Assembly (NCBI GenBank): GCA_965153455.1
Contig: OZ234493.1
Span: 20,450,213 to 20,514,212 of the forward strand
Origin: Sphagnum compactum
Lineage: Eukaryota; Bryophyta; Sphagnopsida; Sphagnales
Reading direction: 5' to 3'
DNA length: 64,000 nucleotides
Shown: positions 11,770 to 22,419 of the stretch, one piece after another
Layout: each line of letters begins with the position of its first letter
Numbering within the stretch: the stretch's first letter is position 1
The notes under the pieces: model-generated
Databases searched by the model: none
Seen by the model: the letters and a program-made list of their open reading frames with translations, nothing else
Told to the model about the DNA's origin: nothing
Translations under genes and position numbers: made by a program

Positions 11770-12190
11770 GTGGTGCTTGGAGAATGGTGCAACTTTTAGG
11801 GCATACTTGCCTTAAGAAGTTGACACTTATAATTTGGTTTTACTGGGATATCATTATTTTGCGCGGAATTAGGGCTATCAAGTTGGTTCTCAACTAGTTG
11901 CTTCATCAACAAACCACTAGTACCCGTTTGAACTAGTTCTGGTTTGGACAAATCATCATCTGTTCTTTTTTTAGTCAGGTTGTCTATTTCTAAACCTCCA
12001 GTGTTAGACTGTATTGGTTTTTCGATGAATAGGTTACCATAATGGTTTATCTCAACCAATTCTTCATTTGACAAATTATCAAAATAGGTTACTTCAACCT
12101 ATTGTTTAGTGGACAGGTTGTCAAAATGGGTTACCTCCACTGATTCCTCTGGTAAAAAATCACTAGGCTTAGTTAAAATAGGTTGAAGTA
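11770..12190 (-). pseudogene. post-integrase tail of the - element
   Basis: An acidic open stretch (12,074-11,796, about 92 codons) rich in Glu, Asn and Lys follows integrase. It corresponds in position to 7,530-7,780 of the + copy. No domain is recognised. The sequence is cut at 11,770 by the 3' LTR of the + element. Confidence 0.4.
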
Positions 12191-12638
12191 TTTGATCCTC
12201 CATAAACCTATAAGGTTTCAACTTGTTAATGTTAACTTGTATCGAATTAGGATCAAATTTATTGATAGTCACTATTAATACTATATTGTTTGGTAAACAA
12301 TATTGGATCCTATATGGTCCAAACCATCGTCTCTGAAATTTAGGGGTATGTGCTTTGATAGCTCTTAGAAACCATGAAACATAATCTCCAAACTGGTATT
12401 TTGTCTCAATGTACTAATTTTGAAACCATAACAACTGGTTCCACTAGTTAAGAGCTATTAGGTCTTGTGCTACTAGCCAGTTCTCCTGTAGTTTCTCTAG
12501 TTCTAATAGGCAACTATTAAAACTCTGACAAGTTTTGGATAATAGGTTTGCCCTGGCTTGGATGGTAACATGTACTCTATAGGTAGTAATGGGTGTAATC
12601 CATAGACAAACTGAAATGGAATGCGACCGGATCCAACC
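12190..12638 (-). pseudogene. integrase remnant of the - element, second part
   Basis: On -, this reads KVGSGRIPFQFVYGLHPLLP and continues into the C-terminal integrase part with QRRWFGPYRIQYCLPNNIVL near 12,335-12,275 and INKLKPYRF near 12,215. It is the direct continuation of the piece ending at 14,852, shown by alignment to 7,080-7,530 of the + copy. Confidence 0.75.
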
Positions 12639-12929
12639 TTACACTATTAGAATTCCTAATTTTTTTGACGAGAAATTTTGGTCAAAAAAGACCCATTTTG
12701 GATAGGCGTAAAAAAACCTCTTAGTCATTTTGGACAAGTTATTTTGAACCTATTCATCATGATTGGGTCGTGTACTTTTTGACCAGATTTAGGTTCGTAT
12801 TTTTTATTTGTACTTTTGACTAATCATTTCAACTAATATTTTTTACTAGTCGTTTTGACTAGTCAATACAACAGTCAAATGATTTTTTGACTAATCAAAC
12901 ACTATTTTGACTAGGCAAATGCCATATGG

Positions 12930-13960
12930 AATTTTTATAGCGGCCACCCAAGTTAAGCCACGTGGCATCTAAACATTGGCCACCTAGGCTCATTTAAACA
13001 TTGGCATGTAGGTTATGCCATGTGGCATTTTAAACATTGGCCATTAGGCTATGCCACATGGATAGAACATAAGCAACCTAGGTTAAGCCTAAAATTAGAT
13101 ACCTATTCTTAAGGTCTCTATGTTTAGGAACCTATAACCTAAGCTCCTAGGCCTAGTTTTAAGAACCTATAACTAGCGACTAGATATAAAAGCTTAAAGT
13201 AGGCTAGGGCAACCTAAGCTATGACCTTTACTAAGCTTACATGTACACCACCTAAATTAAGCCTACACCTAAATGACCTAGGTAGGAAAATCCTATTTCA
13301 TTTTGAATTTAGCCTTTAAGGTTGAGCCTTTTCAATTGGCTCATTTCAAGTGGCCTTCCTTTTTAAAATATTTTTTGTGTTTTGAATGCTTATGGTGCAT
13401 CTATTTATGTTGCTCATCAGTTGAAAAGGATGACTAATAATATAGGACAAACTTTTGGGAAGGAAAAACATTTTCATGTTCACACAACACTAGAGCTTTT
13501 TAGTTCACACAACATTATACCTAGATAACTAGGTAAGATACATAAATTGTGTAAATATATAAATAATGAGGTAGGTAAATATGTATGTTAATTAAGTTAA
13601 AATAAAAATTCATAATAGTTAATGTCTAATTATTTAGTTATAATTAATAATTATAACCAAATTATAACCAATCCTTACAAATTTGACCGAATTCATTATA
13701 TATTATCAACATGTATTTGTAATAATTAATATTTAACTACTTAATAACACATTCATTAGTGTATTTTAGGTAAATAAGTAATTAACCAACTAGTAATTTA
13801 TCATAGGTATATAAATGGCCTACCCTAACCTATATAACTAGGTTACCTATAGGCTAAAGTATAGGTAAATAGGTGGAGTACAAGTATTACATATCAGCTA
13901 TTTGTATTTAGGCTATTTAGCCACATACTTACATTACATAAGATAAATAGGTGGTTAATT
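12930..13960. other. non-coding part of the insertion
   Basis: A short cluster near 12,955-13,075 repeats GCCACGTGGCAT and AACATTGGCC. The remainder is AT-rich with frequent CCTAGG, AACCTA and TAGGTA words. No open reading frame or RNA gene is apparent. Confidence 0.5.
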
Positions 13961-13974
13961 TAACCTAGGAAAAA

Positions 13975-14848
13975 TTAATTATGGCAAAACTAATGATTGG
14001 TAAAATAATAATGCCTAAACCAACCACAAATAAAGTAATTATGGCAAAATTAACTATTACTAAACTAATAATGGCTAAACCAACCAGAAATTAAAAAATA
14101 ATTATGGAAAAATAACCATGACTAAACTAATTATGGTTCAATTAACCATATCTAAATAAATAATGGTTAAATATATAATGACTAGACTAATTATGGGTAA
14201 AATAATTATTGCAAAACCAACCATGGCTAAATTAGAAATGGCTAAACTAATTAATAAATAAATATTTTATGGTCAAACCAATCGTGGCTAAACTAGAAAT
14301 GAGCTAAACTAACCATAAATAAAGTTAATATGGTTAAACTAATTAATGCATAACTATTTTACATGGCTAAACCAACTATGCATAAATTAATTATGGCTAA
14401 AATAAACATGAATGAAATAATTATGGCTAAAATCAAAAGGATTAAAATAATTATGGCAAAACTAACCATAGCTAAACTAACCATGAATAAAGTTAATATG
14501 GTTAAATTAAGCAATGAATAAATATTTTACATGGCTAAACCAACTATGCATAAATTAAATTTTGCCTAAAATAAACATGAATGAAATAATTATGGCTAAA
14601 ATCAAAATGATTAAAATAATTATGGTTAAATTAACCATGGCTAAACTAAAAATGGTTAAACTAACCATGAATAAACAAATTTGGCTAAACTAACCACTAA
14701 TAAAGTTAATATGGCTAAATTAATTAATGAATAGATATTTTATGGCAAAACCAATTATGCAAAAATTAATTTTGGCTAAAATAAACATGAATGAAATAAT
14801 TATGGCAACATTAACCATGGTTAAACTAGAAATGGTTAAACTAACCAA
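13975..14848. repeat. ATGGCTAAACTAA-type irregular tandem array
   Basis: Several dozen variants of a 13-17-bp word (ATGGCTAAACTAA, ATGGTTAAACTAACC, ATTATGGCTAAAATAA) follow one another. Higher-order duplications are visible: the block around 14,370-14,460 recurs around 14,550-14,620 and 14,760-14,815. It is very AT-rich and non-coding, and forms the right part of the insertion in integrase. Confidence 0.75.
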
Positions 14849-14851
14849 TTA

Positions 14852-15560
14852 AAAGTAGTTTCATAAGAGAATAAAACTATGGATAAGTGCTCATCCCAAT
14901 CATTCCGAATCTCATTCACTAGTTTCATGAATAATGTACCAAAGACTTGGCTTGTCCATCCCCTTGTGGATAATAGACAATAAAATGATCTCAAAATGGT
15001 ATGTCTCAAAATAAAATGATCGGTTAAATAACAAATAATGTCATCAATGAAATGGGTACCTTGATTTATCACAATGGTAAATGGATAGTCAAACTAGGTG
15101 AAAATGTGGTCATATAAGAATTTCGTAGTGACAATAGTTGTATTGGTGCGCAAAGCTCTAACCTCCACCCATTTGGTAGTATAACCAATGGCAATTAGAA
15201 TGTATCGGTTGCTAGAATAACGACTCATTAATTTAATAGGTTCGATAAAATCCAGTCCCCATTTCTAGGAAGGTTCTTCAAGTAAAATGGTAATTTTGCC
15301 ATATTTTGTGCTAACAAGTTACCTGTTTATTGGCACAAATCATAGGTTTGATAGAATTCATGAACATTTTTGTTCATGGTTGGCCACTAATAACCGGCAT
15401 TGAGGATCTTCCTCACCATGATGTTTGAAAATAGATGTCCTCCACCAATTCCACTATGTAGCTCTTGTGGTATAGTTGGCACCTGTCCAGGTTGCAAAAC
15501 ACGACAAAACATGTTGTCTTATGTAAAGAACTCAATTTTGTAACACAAATGGTTTAGCTC
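14852..15560 (-). pseudogene. integrase remnant of the - element, first part
   Basis: This copy keeps the zinc-binding region lost from the + copy: H-x-G-I-G-G-G-H near 15,455, then YWWPTMNKNV and YQTYDLCQ. The core follows with [10 protein letters not shown] (first Asp damaged), [11 protein letters not shown] and INQGTHFIDDI, where Asn stands for the second catalytic Asp. The reading breaks at FSYETTF by insertion of foreign DNA (12,642-14,848) and resumes at KVGSGRIPFQFVYGLHPLLP in the piece ending at 12,638. Confidence 0.75.
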
Positions 15561-15689
15561 TCTAAATTAAATATTGTCTTTGTGAAGTTGCGAATCTTTC
15601 TGGCATCATTCCCTTTGATAGATAATCATAAACATTTTGTAACCACTATGGCTGTAGAGTGAATAGGTGAGCATTAGTGGTCTGATCAA

Positions 15690-17050
15690 GTACATTAATC
15701 GATTCTGCTTGATTGGGCAATTTATTTAATGCATCTGTTATTAAATGGGATCTACCAAGTTTATAAACAATTTTGAAGTCATACTCCAAGAATAACAATA
15801 ACTACCTAGCTATTCTGCCAAAAATTTGTGGCTTATTAACCAGGTACACAAGGGCCATGTGGTCAACATAAAATACAAACTAGTTACCTAATAAGGTATG
15901 TCTGAATTTGTGTACGGCATAAACTATAGCTAGGGCTTCCCTCTCAGTAGTACTATAGTTTCTTTTAGCTGAGTTTAACAATCCAAAGGCACACATAACT
16001 GGTTGATGAAACTTACCAATCAGGTTCTATGCAAATATGGCTCTTATTGCTAATTAAGATGCATCTGTATGAACATGAAATTCAAGCTCCTAGTTTGGAC
16101 TGATCAAAATAAGGGCTTGTATATACCAGTTCTTAATCTCCTCCCAAGCATTTTGGCATTTTTTAGTCCATTCAAATACTTCAAATGTTTTGAGCAACTT
16201 AGTGATAGGTGACATGATTGAAATAAAGTTTTTGATGAAACACCTATAAAATTGGGCCATCCTGTTGAAAACTTGGATTTCATGGGGGGTAGTAGGTACT
16301 AGCATGTTTACTAAGGCTTCAACCTTTTTGGGATCCATGACTTTGCCTTTTTTGGACACTATGAAACCTAAGATGGTTCCTGAAAACACCATGAATTCAC
16401 CATTTGTTTGCGTTCAGACTAATACCAACCTCTCTACACTTAAGAAAACACTTCTTCAGCTTCTCAAGGTGAGTTGACAGGTCATTGAAAATCGTAAAGT
16501 CATCAAGAAAAATCTTCATGAATACATCAATGTATTGCCCTCTGATGGGTGGGCGGTCCATTTTTGACACCAAATGGCATCACAACCCACACAAAAGCCC
16601 CCTAGTATGTCACAAAGGCGGTTTTGTGTTGGTTTTTTGGTGTAATTGATATTTGATGATATCCTAAAAACCCGTCCAGAAAGGTATAAAATTCGTGTGC
16701 AACAACTATGTTGATGACCTCATTTCTGAAAGGCAATGGGTAAAGGTCCTTTTTTGTTGCTGCATTGAATTTCCTGAAATCAACACAGATCCTCAACTTT
16801 CCATTCTTCTTAGGAACAACCATTATTGAAAACAACCATGTTGCTTCCTCAATTGGGTTGATAAAACCAACCGCAAGTAACTTATCTATATTTTGTTTAA
16901 CATTAGCAGCATAATTAAGATTCAACCGCTACTTTGCTTAATTAATAGGCGATACTGTGTAATCTAGTTCAATCTAGTGTTAAGCAATCTCTAATGGAAT
17001 ACCTTTCACGTCTTTATATGTCTAGGCAAATACATCTTTGAACTCCTTTA
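15690..17050 (-). pseudogene. reverse transcriptase and RNase H remnant of the - element
   Basis: Open stretches 16,925-16,602 and 16,392-16,090 carry VVPKKNGKLRICVDFRKFNA, YPLPFRNEVINIV, TFLDGFLGYHQI, ILGFIVSKKG and the connection region MAQFYRCFIKNF. The catalytic LDD block is in a shifted frame near 16,500. RNase H follows with YSTTEREALAIVYAVHKFRH and YVDHMALVYLVNKP. Near 17,010 the frame has TAG in VFA-stop-TYKD, the same site that is TAG in the + copy. Confidence 0.8.
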
Positions 17051-17109
17051 AAAGCTTAATCGGTTGATTTATGACAACTGATTCAAATGTAGAATTCACT
17101 TTCACTTGT

Positions 17110-17722
17110 TGGTCAAATATGTGTTTCATCAATAATCATTTCTCCAACCTTTGGATGGAAGAAAGTTTCTAGTAAGTGTTGTTTGACAATGTCAGGTGGT
17201 ATAACTAATTTTACAACTAATACACCTACTGTTTTAACAGGTTGTTTTTGAACCGGCTCTGTTATACCAATATATAGTATGCAAACTAGTTTAAGAACAT
17301 GTTCAATATGAGTAGGTACTACTATTGTTCTTATTGAAAACAAGTCTAACTTTGAAGTAAACATCACATCTTTTTTTTATCAGATATTCTGAAATGGAAA
17401 TCATAACAAACTAAGACTTTTGGTTTTTTAGTTTAGGGTCCAAGTTCCTTAGTAGTAGGTATGGTTTTTATTGTATTGGTTCCTTACACATGGTAATGGT
17501 ATTAATTCCCCAATTGTGGGATATTTTGGCATCTTTTAACCATAGGCGTCCTAGTAACATTGAGTAATTAAAATCTATAACATTATTGTTGATAACGGTA
17601 AATGTAACCATATAGGGAATTCCATGAACAAAAATTTTCAGATCTTTAATGAAACCAAGTGGTTTAGCTATAGTTTGATCTACCATACATAGATTATAAA
17701 ACGTTGGATTGGGTTTTGACAT
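17110..17722 (-). pseudogene. protease and linker remnant of the - element
   Basis: The stretch MVDQTIAKPLGFIKDL, with MLLGRLWLKDAKI further on, matches the + copy at 4,400-4,575. A D-x-G-like catalytic loop can be read just upstream (LIDEGSKVNII near 17,760). The linker toward RT (17,367-17,113) is also shared with the + copy (SKLDLFSIRTI against ATELGLFSIGTI). Confidence 0.65.
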
Positions 17723-18234
17723 ACTTAATTGTACTCACAGGTTTTCGGTTAATGATGTTTACTTTAGATCCTTCATCAATTAGCACATCATCAATGAAGT
17801 TCTTACCAACTTGGACTTGAATCACAACCATCTAATGATCAATAGCCAATGCTATATAGGCAAGTTCAAGTTGAACTGGTTGAACAGACTTAACCAGTTT
17901 GAAAATGTATCGTTTGATGTCTAACACAATCTTCAAGAGTTGCCCCAAGTTGATAACATACTTAGTCTCCAAAACTTGAATACCGATGTCTTTCAAAATT
18001 TCCTCCAAAGTCTTCTCTTGTGATTTTTTTGTGGAGTCAATTGAACAGGTTAGTTGTTAGTGATCGGTTGACTTACTGGTTCTGGTAGAATGGCCCAATT
18101 CGAATGAAATGGTCAAAGGATGCTTCTGATGTCAAGTCACTTCCCTATAATTCTTTAATAGTATGAACAAAAGAATCACACAATTGTTCTTCTATTTACC
18201 AATCAGTTGTTGTTTTTGCCTTCATCGGTTCACA

Positions 18235-18943
18235 TTATCTAAGAGCATGTTGCTCTAGTACTTGGCTACGTGTCATGACATCAGCAACTAGATTGATTGG
18301 TATATTATCAAGTTTAAGATTTTTTGTTACTATAATGGCAGTAGTGGTTGGCTTAGTCCGAAACATGATTTGAACTTCTATCTTTCTAGGACAATCAGGT
18401 GCACGATGTTCAAAACTAAAATAGATAATACAAGGGTATCTTAATGGCACTATGGTTGGTTTAACAAGTTGTGCAGTTACTTCAACCACTAGTGCAACAA
18501 CTTTAATGGGTACAATAAGAACTGTTGGTTTTTCTTTCTTCTTGTTATGATTGGTTTCTCTCACATGACCTGTTTTACCACAATTTGAACAAGTTAATTG
18601 TTGTTGGGTGAAATCCTTTAAGGTGTACCACATAGGATGAAAAGGGCCTAGTCCTTAATGTAGTCCTTTTTAATCTTATATTTTGATCCCAATAAAAAAA
18701 ATGAATCAAAAGTTGTTTAAAAATTTCAGAAGGATTATATTTTAGAATATTCCAATTTTAAATTCCATCATAATCATCCATAAATGTGTCTTTACATGGT
18801 AAAAAAGGACTTAGTAAAAAAGATAGAAAAAGGTGATGATGTGACAAGATTTTCGTACACCTTAGAGAATTTGCACCTTGTTTAGCAGTGGTATAAATGA
18901 CTATGGGTTGTGCAATTGGTTTGGACTTTAGTTGAGTTATCAA
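18235..18943 (-). pseudogene. gag remnant of the - element, split by a MITE
   Basis: On -, the frame before the MITE reads LKSKPIAQPIVIYTTAKQ. After the MITE it resumes as QQLTCSNCGKTGHVRE, a zinc knuckle whose last Cys is replaced. A second knuckle, CIIYFSFEHRAPDC, has Tyr for the second Cys. The rest parallels the + copy (IEVQIMFRTK; IPINLVADVMTRSQV). The 5' half of gag is missing, cut at about 18,960. Confidence 0.7.
18608..18874. mobile_element. MITE, copy 2, inside gag of the - element
   Basis: Close relative of 3,537-3,807, in the same orientation relative to the window although the host elements are opposite. The left terminus reads CTTTAAGGTGTACC and the right CGTACACCTTAGAG. Gag resumes on both sides, and TTG flanks both edges as a probable 3-bp target duplication. 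Confidence 0.75.
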
Positions 18944-18959
18944 AGCATTGTAATTTGCT

Positions 18960-19202
18960 ATGATCGGTCCACTTTCTTCTTCAAAAAATTATATAAATTT
19001 AGGTCACGGAAATTTGACTAATTAAATAGTTCATTGTTTGTTAAAGTCAAAATGACTAATCAAAAAATCTTTTAATGTGCTAGTAGAAAAGACCATCCCA
19101 ATCACAATGGTGAGTTCAAATCAACTTATTTAAATTCATAGGGTAATTTGGGTATTTTTTATTGGATTTTTTAGTCAAAACGTACATGTTTTTGTAATAG
19201 TG
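18960..19202. mobile_element. CACTA-like right terminus (fragment)
   Basis: Ends TTTTTGTAATAGTG, the complement of a CACTATTACAAAAA terminus. The subterminal DNA (AGACCATCCCAATCACAA, GACTAATCAAAA) matches the element at 24,328-25,591. It abuts the truncated gag of the - retroelement. Only one end is present. Confidence 0.55.
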
Positions 19203-19850
19203 TGTACATTTAATCATTTTGTTTCCTAGGTCCACTAAACCTAGGCACTATCCTTTCAAACGTTTTGCGTTTTCATTAAGCATTAACTTTGTTCAAGTTT
19301 GCTTTTGGAGCTTTTAAGTCTTGCTACAAGTGTAGTGTTTTTTTTTGGTTCTTTTTGTGTGAAACATCCCCATCTCAACCCCTCATGCATGCAAAACAAT
19401 TTTACAATGTTTTAGCCTCTATAATTACATGAAAGTTGTCGATTGCAAACCCAATCCAAAATGGAAGAAAACTCAACCCCCAAACTCTATGATTAAGTTT
19501 CCTTTGTTTGGATACATTTTAAACATTTTAGGTAACATTCAAATTTTGTGAAACATTTGGGGCAACACATTAACAACTTGACGAATATCATTGGGAACAT
19601 ATGGGAACACAATAATGATTAAATTCCAATCTCCCCCATCCCCAAGGGAAAAAAAAGGTGCCAATATATTCATCATAAGATTTTAGGTTTATATGAAAAT
19701 TTTATTGTAGAATAATTGTTTTCTTTCAAAAATATTATGATAGAATTGACAGTTTGAACTTCATGCAAATTTTATTTAGAGGTTGAAACTTAGTTTGGTA
19801 AATAAAAAATATATTACATCTTCGTGGAGATGTAATACAAGGTAGGTGTA
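19203..19850. other. no gene seen
   Basis: AT-rich DNA without a supportable ORF. A small perfect hairpin occurs near 19,814-19,837 (ATTACATCT and AGATGTAAT around a 6-base loop). Confidence 0.4.
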
Positions 19851-19854
19851 ACAA

Positions 19855-22365
19855 TGCTAACATTCTCCCAAGTGGCATTCCCACTTATGCCACTCCTTTA
19901 ACTCAAATTTCAAACACACACAGTCTTGCCACAATTGTGTGATGCCTTTATAACACATCCCATGAGTTGAGCAGTTGCCATCATGGCTACCATTCCCTAA
20001 TTTAGAAATTTGACAATAAACAGGGCAAGATTACAATGGCATCTTAGTGTGGCATGAACCTTTTATTTGCATATTTGATGTAGTTCAAACCATCTTTTAG
20101 CATGTCTAATTCCACATGGTACTTGCAGCAACATACATTTTTGTCTTGTGAGGGCTTCACAAAATATGGCTTCAACAATTCGAATGCATGTTGTTTGACC
20201 TTGCATTTTGGGTTGGTTGCTTTAAATCATTAAAAAATGTGGTTTGCAAACCATGACAAATAGTCAATACATATTACAAATATTAAAAACACTACATTTA
20301 TATTAAACTATGAAGCATATAAATATTACAAGTTTACATAATCATAGTACAAAATATTCATGATACAAGAAGTCAACAATCTACACATATATATGCATTA
20401 CAATAATTAGAAAATGTACCAAAATATCAAGTACATATAAACAATGTACATCATAGTCTAATATTTGCAACAATAAATACACAATATATAATGAAAATAC
20501 ATTGAATACATTTACAATATACACAATAAGTAACCTTTGTAATGATAATGCACAATGTATTTTGAAACCTCCACAACAATATATATATGAGACAACATGT
20601 ATTGACATTCAACACAAAATGTTTCATGTTGACATTTTGTGAATGTTTCCCATATTTTAAAGTCTCCAACAACATAACTTAAGAGGACTACATATACCTT
20701 ACCTTTGAAATTCATCAGGAACTATTAAATTGATGTAATTATAATGCACTGTCTTTTTTAAATCATGTGGAAAGTACATCAGGGCCAAAGCATGGTTGGG
20801 GTACCAAAAAGGACTGTCTTTTTTTTTATATCCAATGGACCCCCTCACTTAAACATGTTGTTATAACCTAATGGCACATTCATATTGAAAGTTTGATTTT
20901 CTTCGCGGATAGATACATCACTAAAGTACTATTCTATGCATAGCATATTAAATTTGAATAAGTTTTAGGATTCCTACAAAGTCAAATTACTTCAAGGATT
21001 CATAAGAAATGTTTAAAATTTTTTTCTTGGCCCAAGATTCTTACCACAAACACCTTAAGTATTAATGTACAAAAAAGTTTGAATGTGACAAAAACCAAGT
21101 GCCCTATCGCAATGAAAAAATTTCAAAAAGCGAAATTTTTAGGAATCTTGGGCCATTGATAGAACATGGCCCACATTAGATAAATTTTAATATTTTTACT
21201 TTCATAAGTGGAAACAATAAATATTTAAATGTTTATATAAAAGTTGGAACAAAATTATTTCATTTGACATGAGAAAAAAAAGGGGAAATTCTCTAAGATA
21301 GGTCATAGAAAAAGTGAAGAAAAAGGTGAGTTTGAAAGTCCTAGGAGTGAATCCTTAGTGTTTCAAAGGGGCACCCCAATCATGCTTAGACCCATCAATA
21401 CAAGATCAAAGATTAACTTAGTACCAAGGTTTCCAAAATTACAATGTACATGTGGACATTTCAAGTTTGTAAAAACAAGATCATATGATTTAATATTCAA
21501 AACCTTGTTACATTATCTAATTTTGAAAAAACATGAACTTGACAAGGAGTTAACAGTCAACCTTATTTGGGTTTCAAGCAACAAATGTGTGGCATGTTCT
21601 TCGTACACTTTGGGTGAAACCCGCTTCCTTATGTCGTCGTTCCGATTGGGACTTATTTGTGTTTCCTTAATCCACCAGTTCACCACACATGAAATAGTTG
21701 TTGTATCAAGGGTGTTTGGATGTCTTCTTCAAGTAACAACTACCCATTGTAATGAGCTAGACATTTTTATCTCCCACCTTCTCTCCACAACATAAGATAT
21801 GTTTAATGGGTCTGTCTTAAGGACTTTGGTAAATGCTTAAACACCAACCATTTCTTTGCTGACAATGACACTTAACAAAGTACCCTTGTATGCTAGTTTT
21901 TCCTTTGATTGTATTCCTTGTATTCCTTTGACTTCCTAAAACTCATCTTTCAACCTTGAACAAGAACATGTTAAACCTTTACTTCTATTGGAGGAAGGTA
22001 AAAATGTGGGAGATGAAGTTTGATAATGTTATTGCCCATCAACTTCTCCATAACAACCTTTTTACTAAAATCAATGTGATAAGAAAAAAGTTCAAAGTTT
22101 ATGAAGGTGGCAATCTTTTGCATTGAGCCATACACCTTCATATCAAATGTACCCTCATTTCTTGTTTCCACCACAACTTGTGCAAAGTCGGCTACTTCCT
22201 CTTTAGCTAAATCCTTAGCTTTATGTTTACATTGTCATTGTCTTTCATTTGCGCCCTCTTTTCTTTTCTCTAACTCAAATGCTTCAGCCTCAACTTCTAA
22301 TTGCCTAGTCACTAGACCATTACGAATTCTCCTAACCCTTCTTTGCTTGTCTTTGGTGTTCCCCA
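19855..22365 (-). pseudogene. decayed transposon-type ORF, Cys/His-rich, in separated pieces
   Basis: Three blocks on - read as parts of one protein. Block 1 (22,365-21,971) starts MGNTKDKQRRVRRIRNG, contains one TGA, and ends LPHFYLPPIEVKV. Block 2 (about 21,700-21,359) reads VNWWIKETQISPNRNDDIRK, then YEEHATHLLLETQIRLTV. Block 3 (about 20,235-19,855) reads NPKCKVKQHAFELLKPYFVK, then CCCKYHVELDMLKDGLNYIK, a stop and frameshift, and ITQLWQDCVCLKFELKEWHK followed by WECHLGEC. The W..T..SPN, CCC.YHVE.. and LW..C...WH..C..GEC pattern is one I associate with a widespread but poorly named transposon protein of mosses, lycophytes and ferns. Blocks 2 and 3 are separated by about 1.1 kb of AT-rich DNA, an insertion or intron. 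Confidence 0.5.
20240..21340. other. AT-rich spacer within the decayed transposon ORF
   Basis: No coding continuity. A 13-bp inverted repeat (TGGCCCAAGATTC near 21,028 and GAATCTTGGGCCA near 21,143) lies about 100 bases apart, which might mark a small insertion. Confidence 0.35.
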
Positions 22366-22419
22366 TGGAATTGAAACATATTCCCAATACTACAAAAAAT
22401 AACCCTAAAATTAAAAATT

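Larger units (their letters stand above)
12642..14848. mobile_element. 2.2-kb insertion with a CACTA-like left end, inside integrase
   Basis: The element begins CACTATTAGAATTCC immediately after a TTA. TTA also occurs at 14,849-14,851 where integrase sequence resumes, consistent with the 3-bp duplication made by CACTA (En/Spm) transposons. The subterminal DNA is full of GACTAATCAA/TAGTCAAAA words, shared with 18,970-19,202 and 24,328-25,591. The right end does not show the expected TAGTG terminus; it ends in a minisatellite-like stretch. No transposase is visible, so this is non-autonomous or deleted. Confidence 0.6.
11770..18960 (-). mobile_element. second Ty3/gypsy element of the same family, opposite strand, split by insertions
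   Basis: Reading on -, the domains run gag zinc region (about 18,940-18,235), protease (17,722-17,110), RT (17,050-16,090), RNase H (16,090-15,690) and integrase (15,560-14,852, then 12,638 downward). A post-integrase tail ends at 11,770, where the other element begins. Protein and DNA match the + copy domain by domain. Both LTRs are missing: the right end stops at a CACTA-like fragment (about 18,960-19,202) and the left end at the inserted + element. Two later insertions sit inside it, a MITE in gag and a 2.2-kb block in integrase. Confidence 0.85.

Noticed and set aside
119-11775. A clean 5-bp target duplication for the + LTR element
   Set aside because: gtggc (111-115) and gtggt (11,770-11,774) are similar, but the first is not exactly adjacent to the TG-like start, so the call stays uncertain.
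12642-19202. A single 6.6-kb CACTA element with termini at 12,642 and 19,202
   Set aside because: Integrase of the - retroelement continues from 12,638 to 14,852 with TTA on both sides, which makes 12,642-14,848 the insertion. The flanks of 12,642 and 19,202 (TTA; TGT) do not match.
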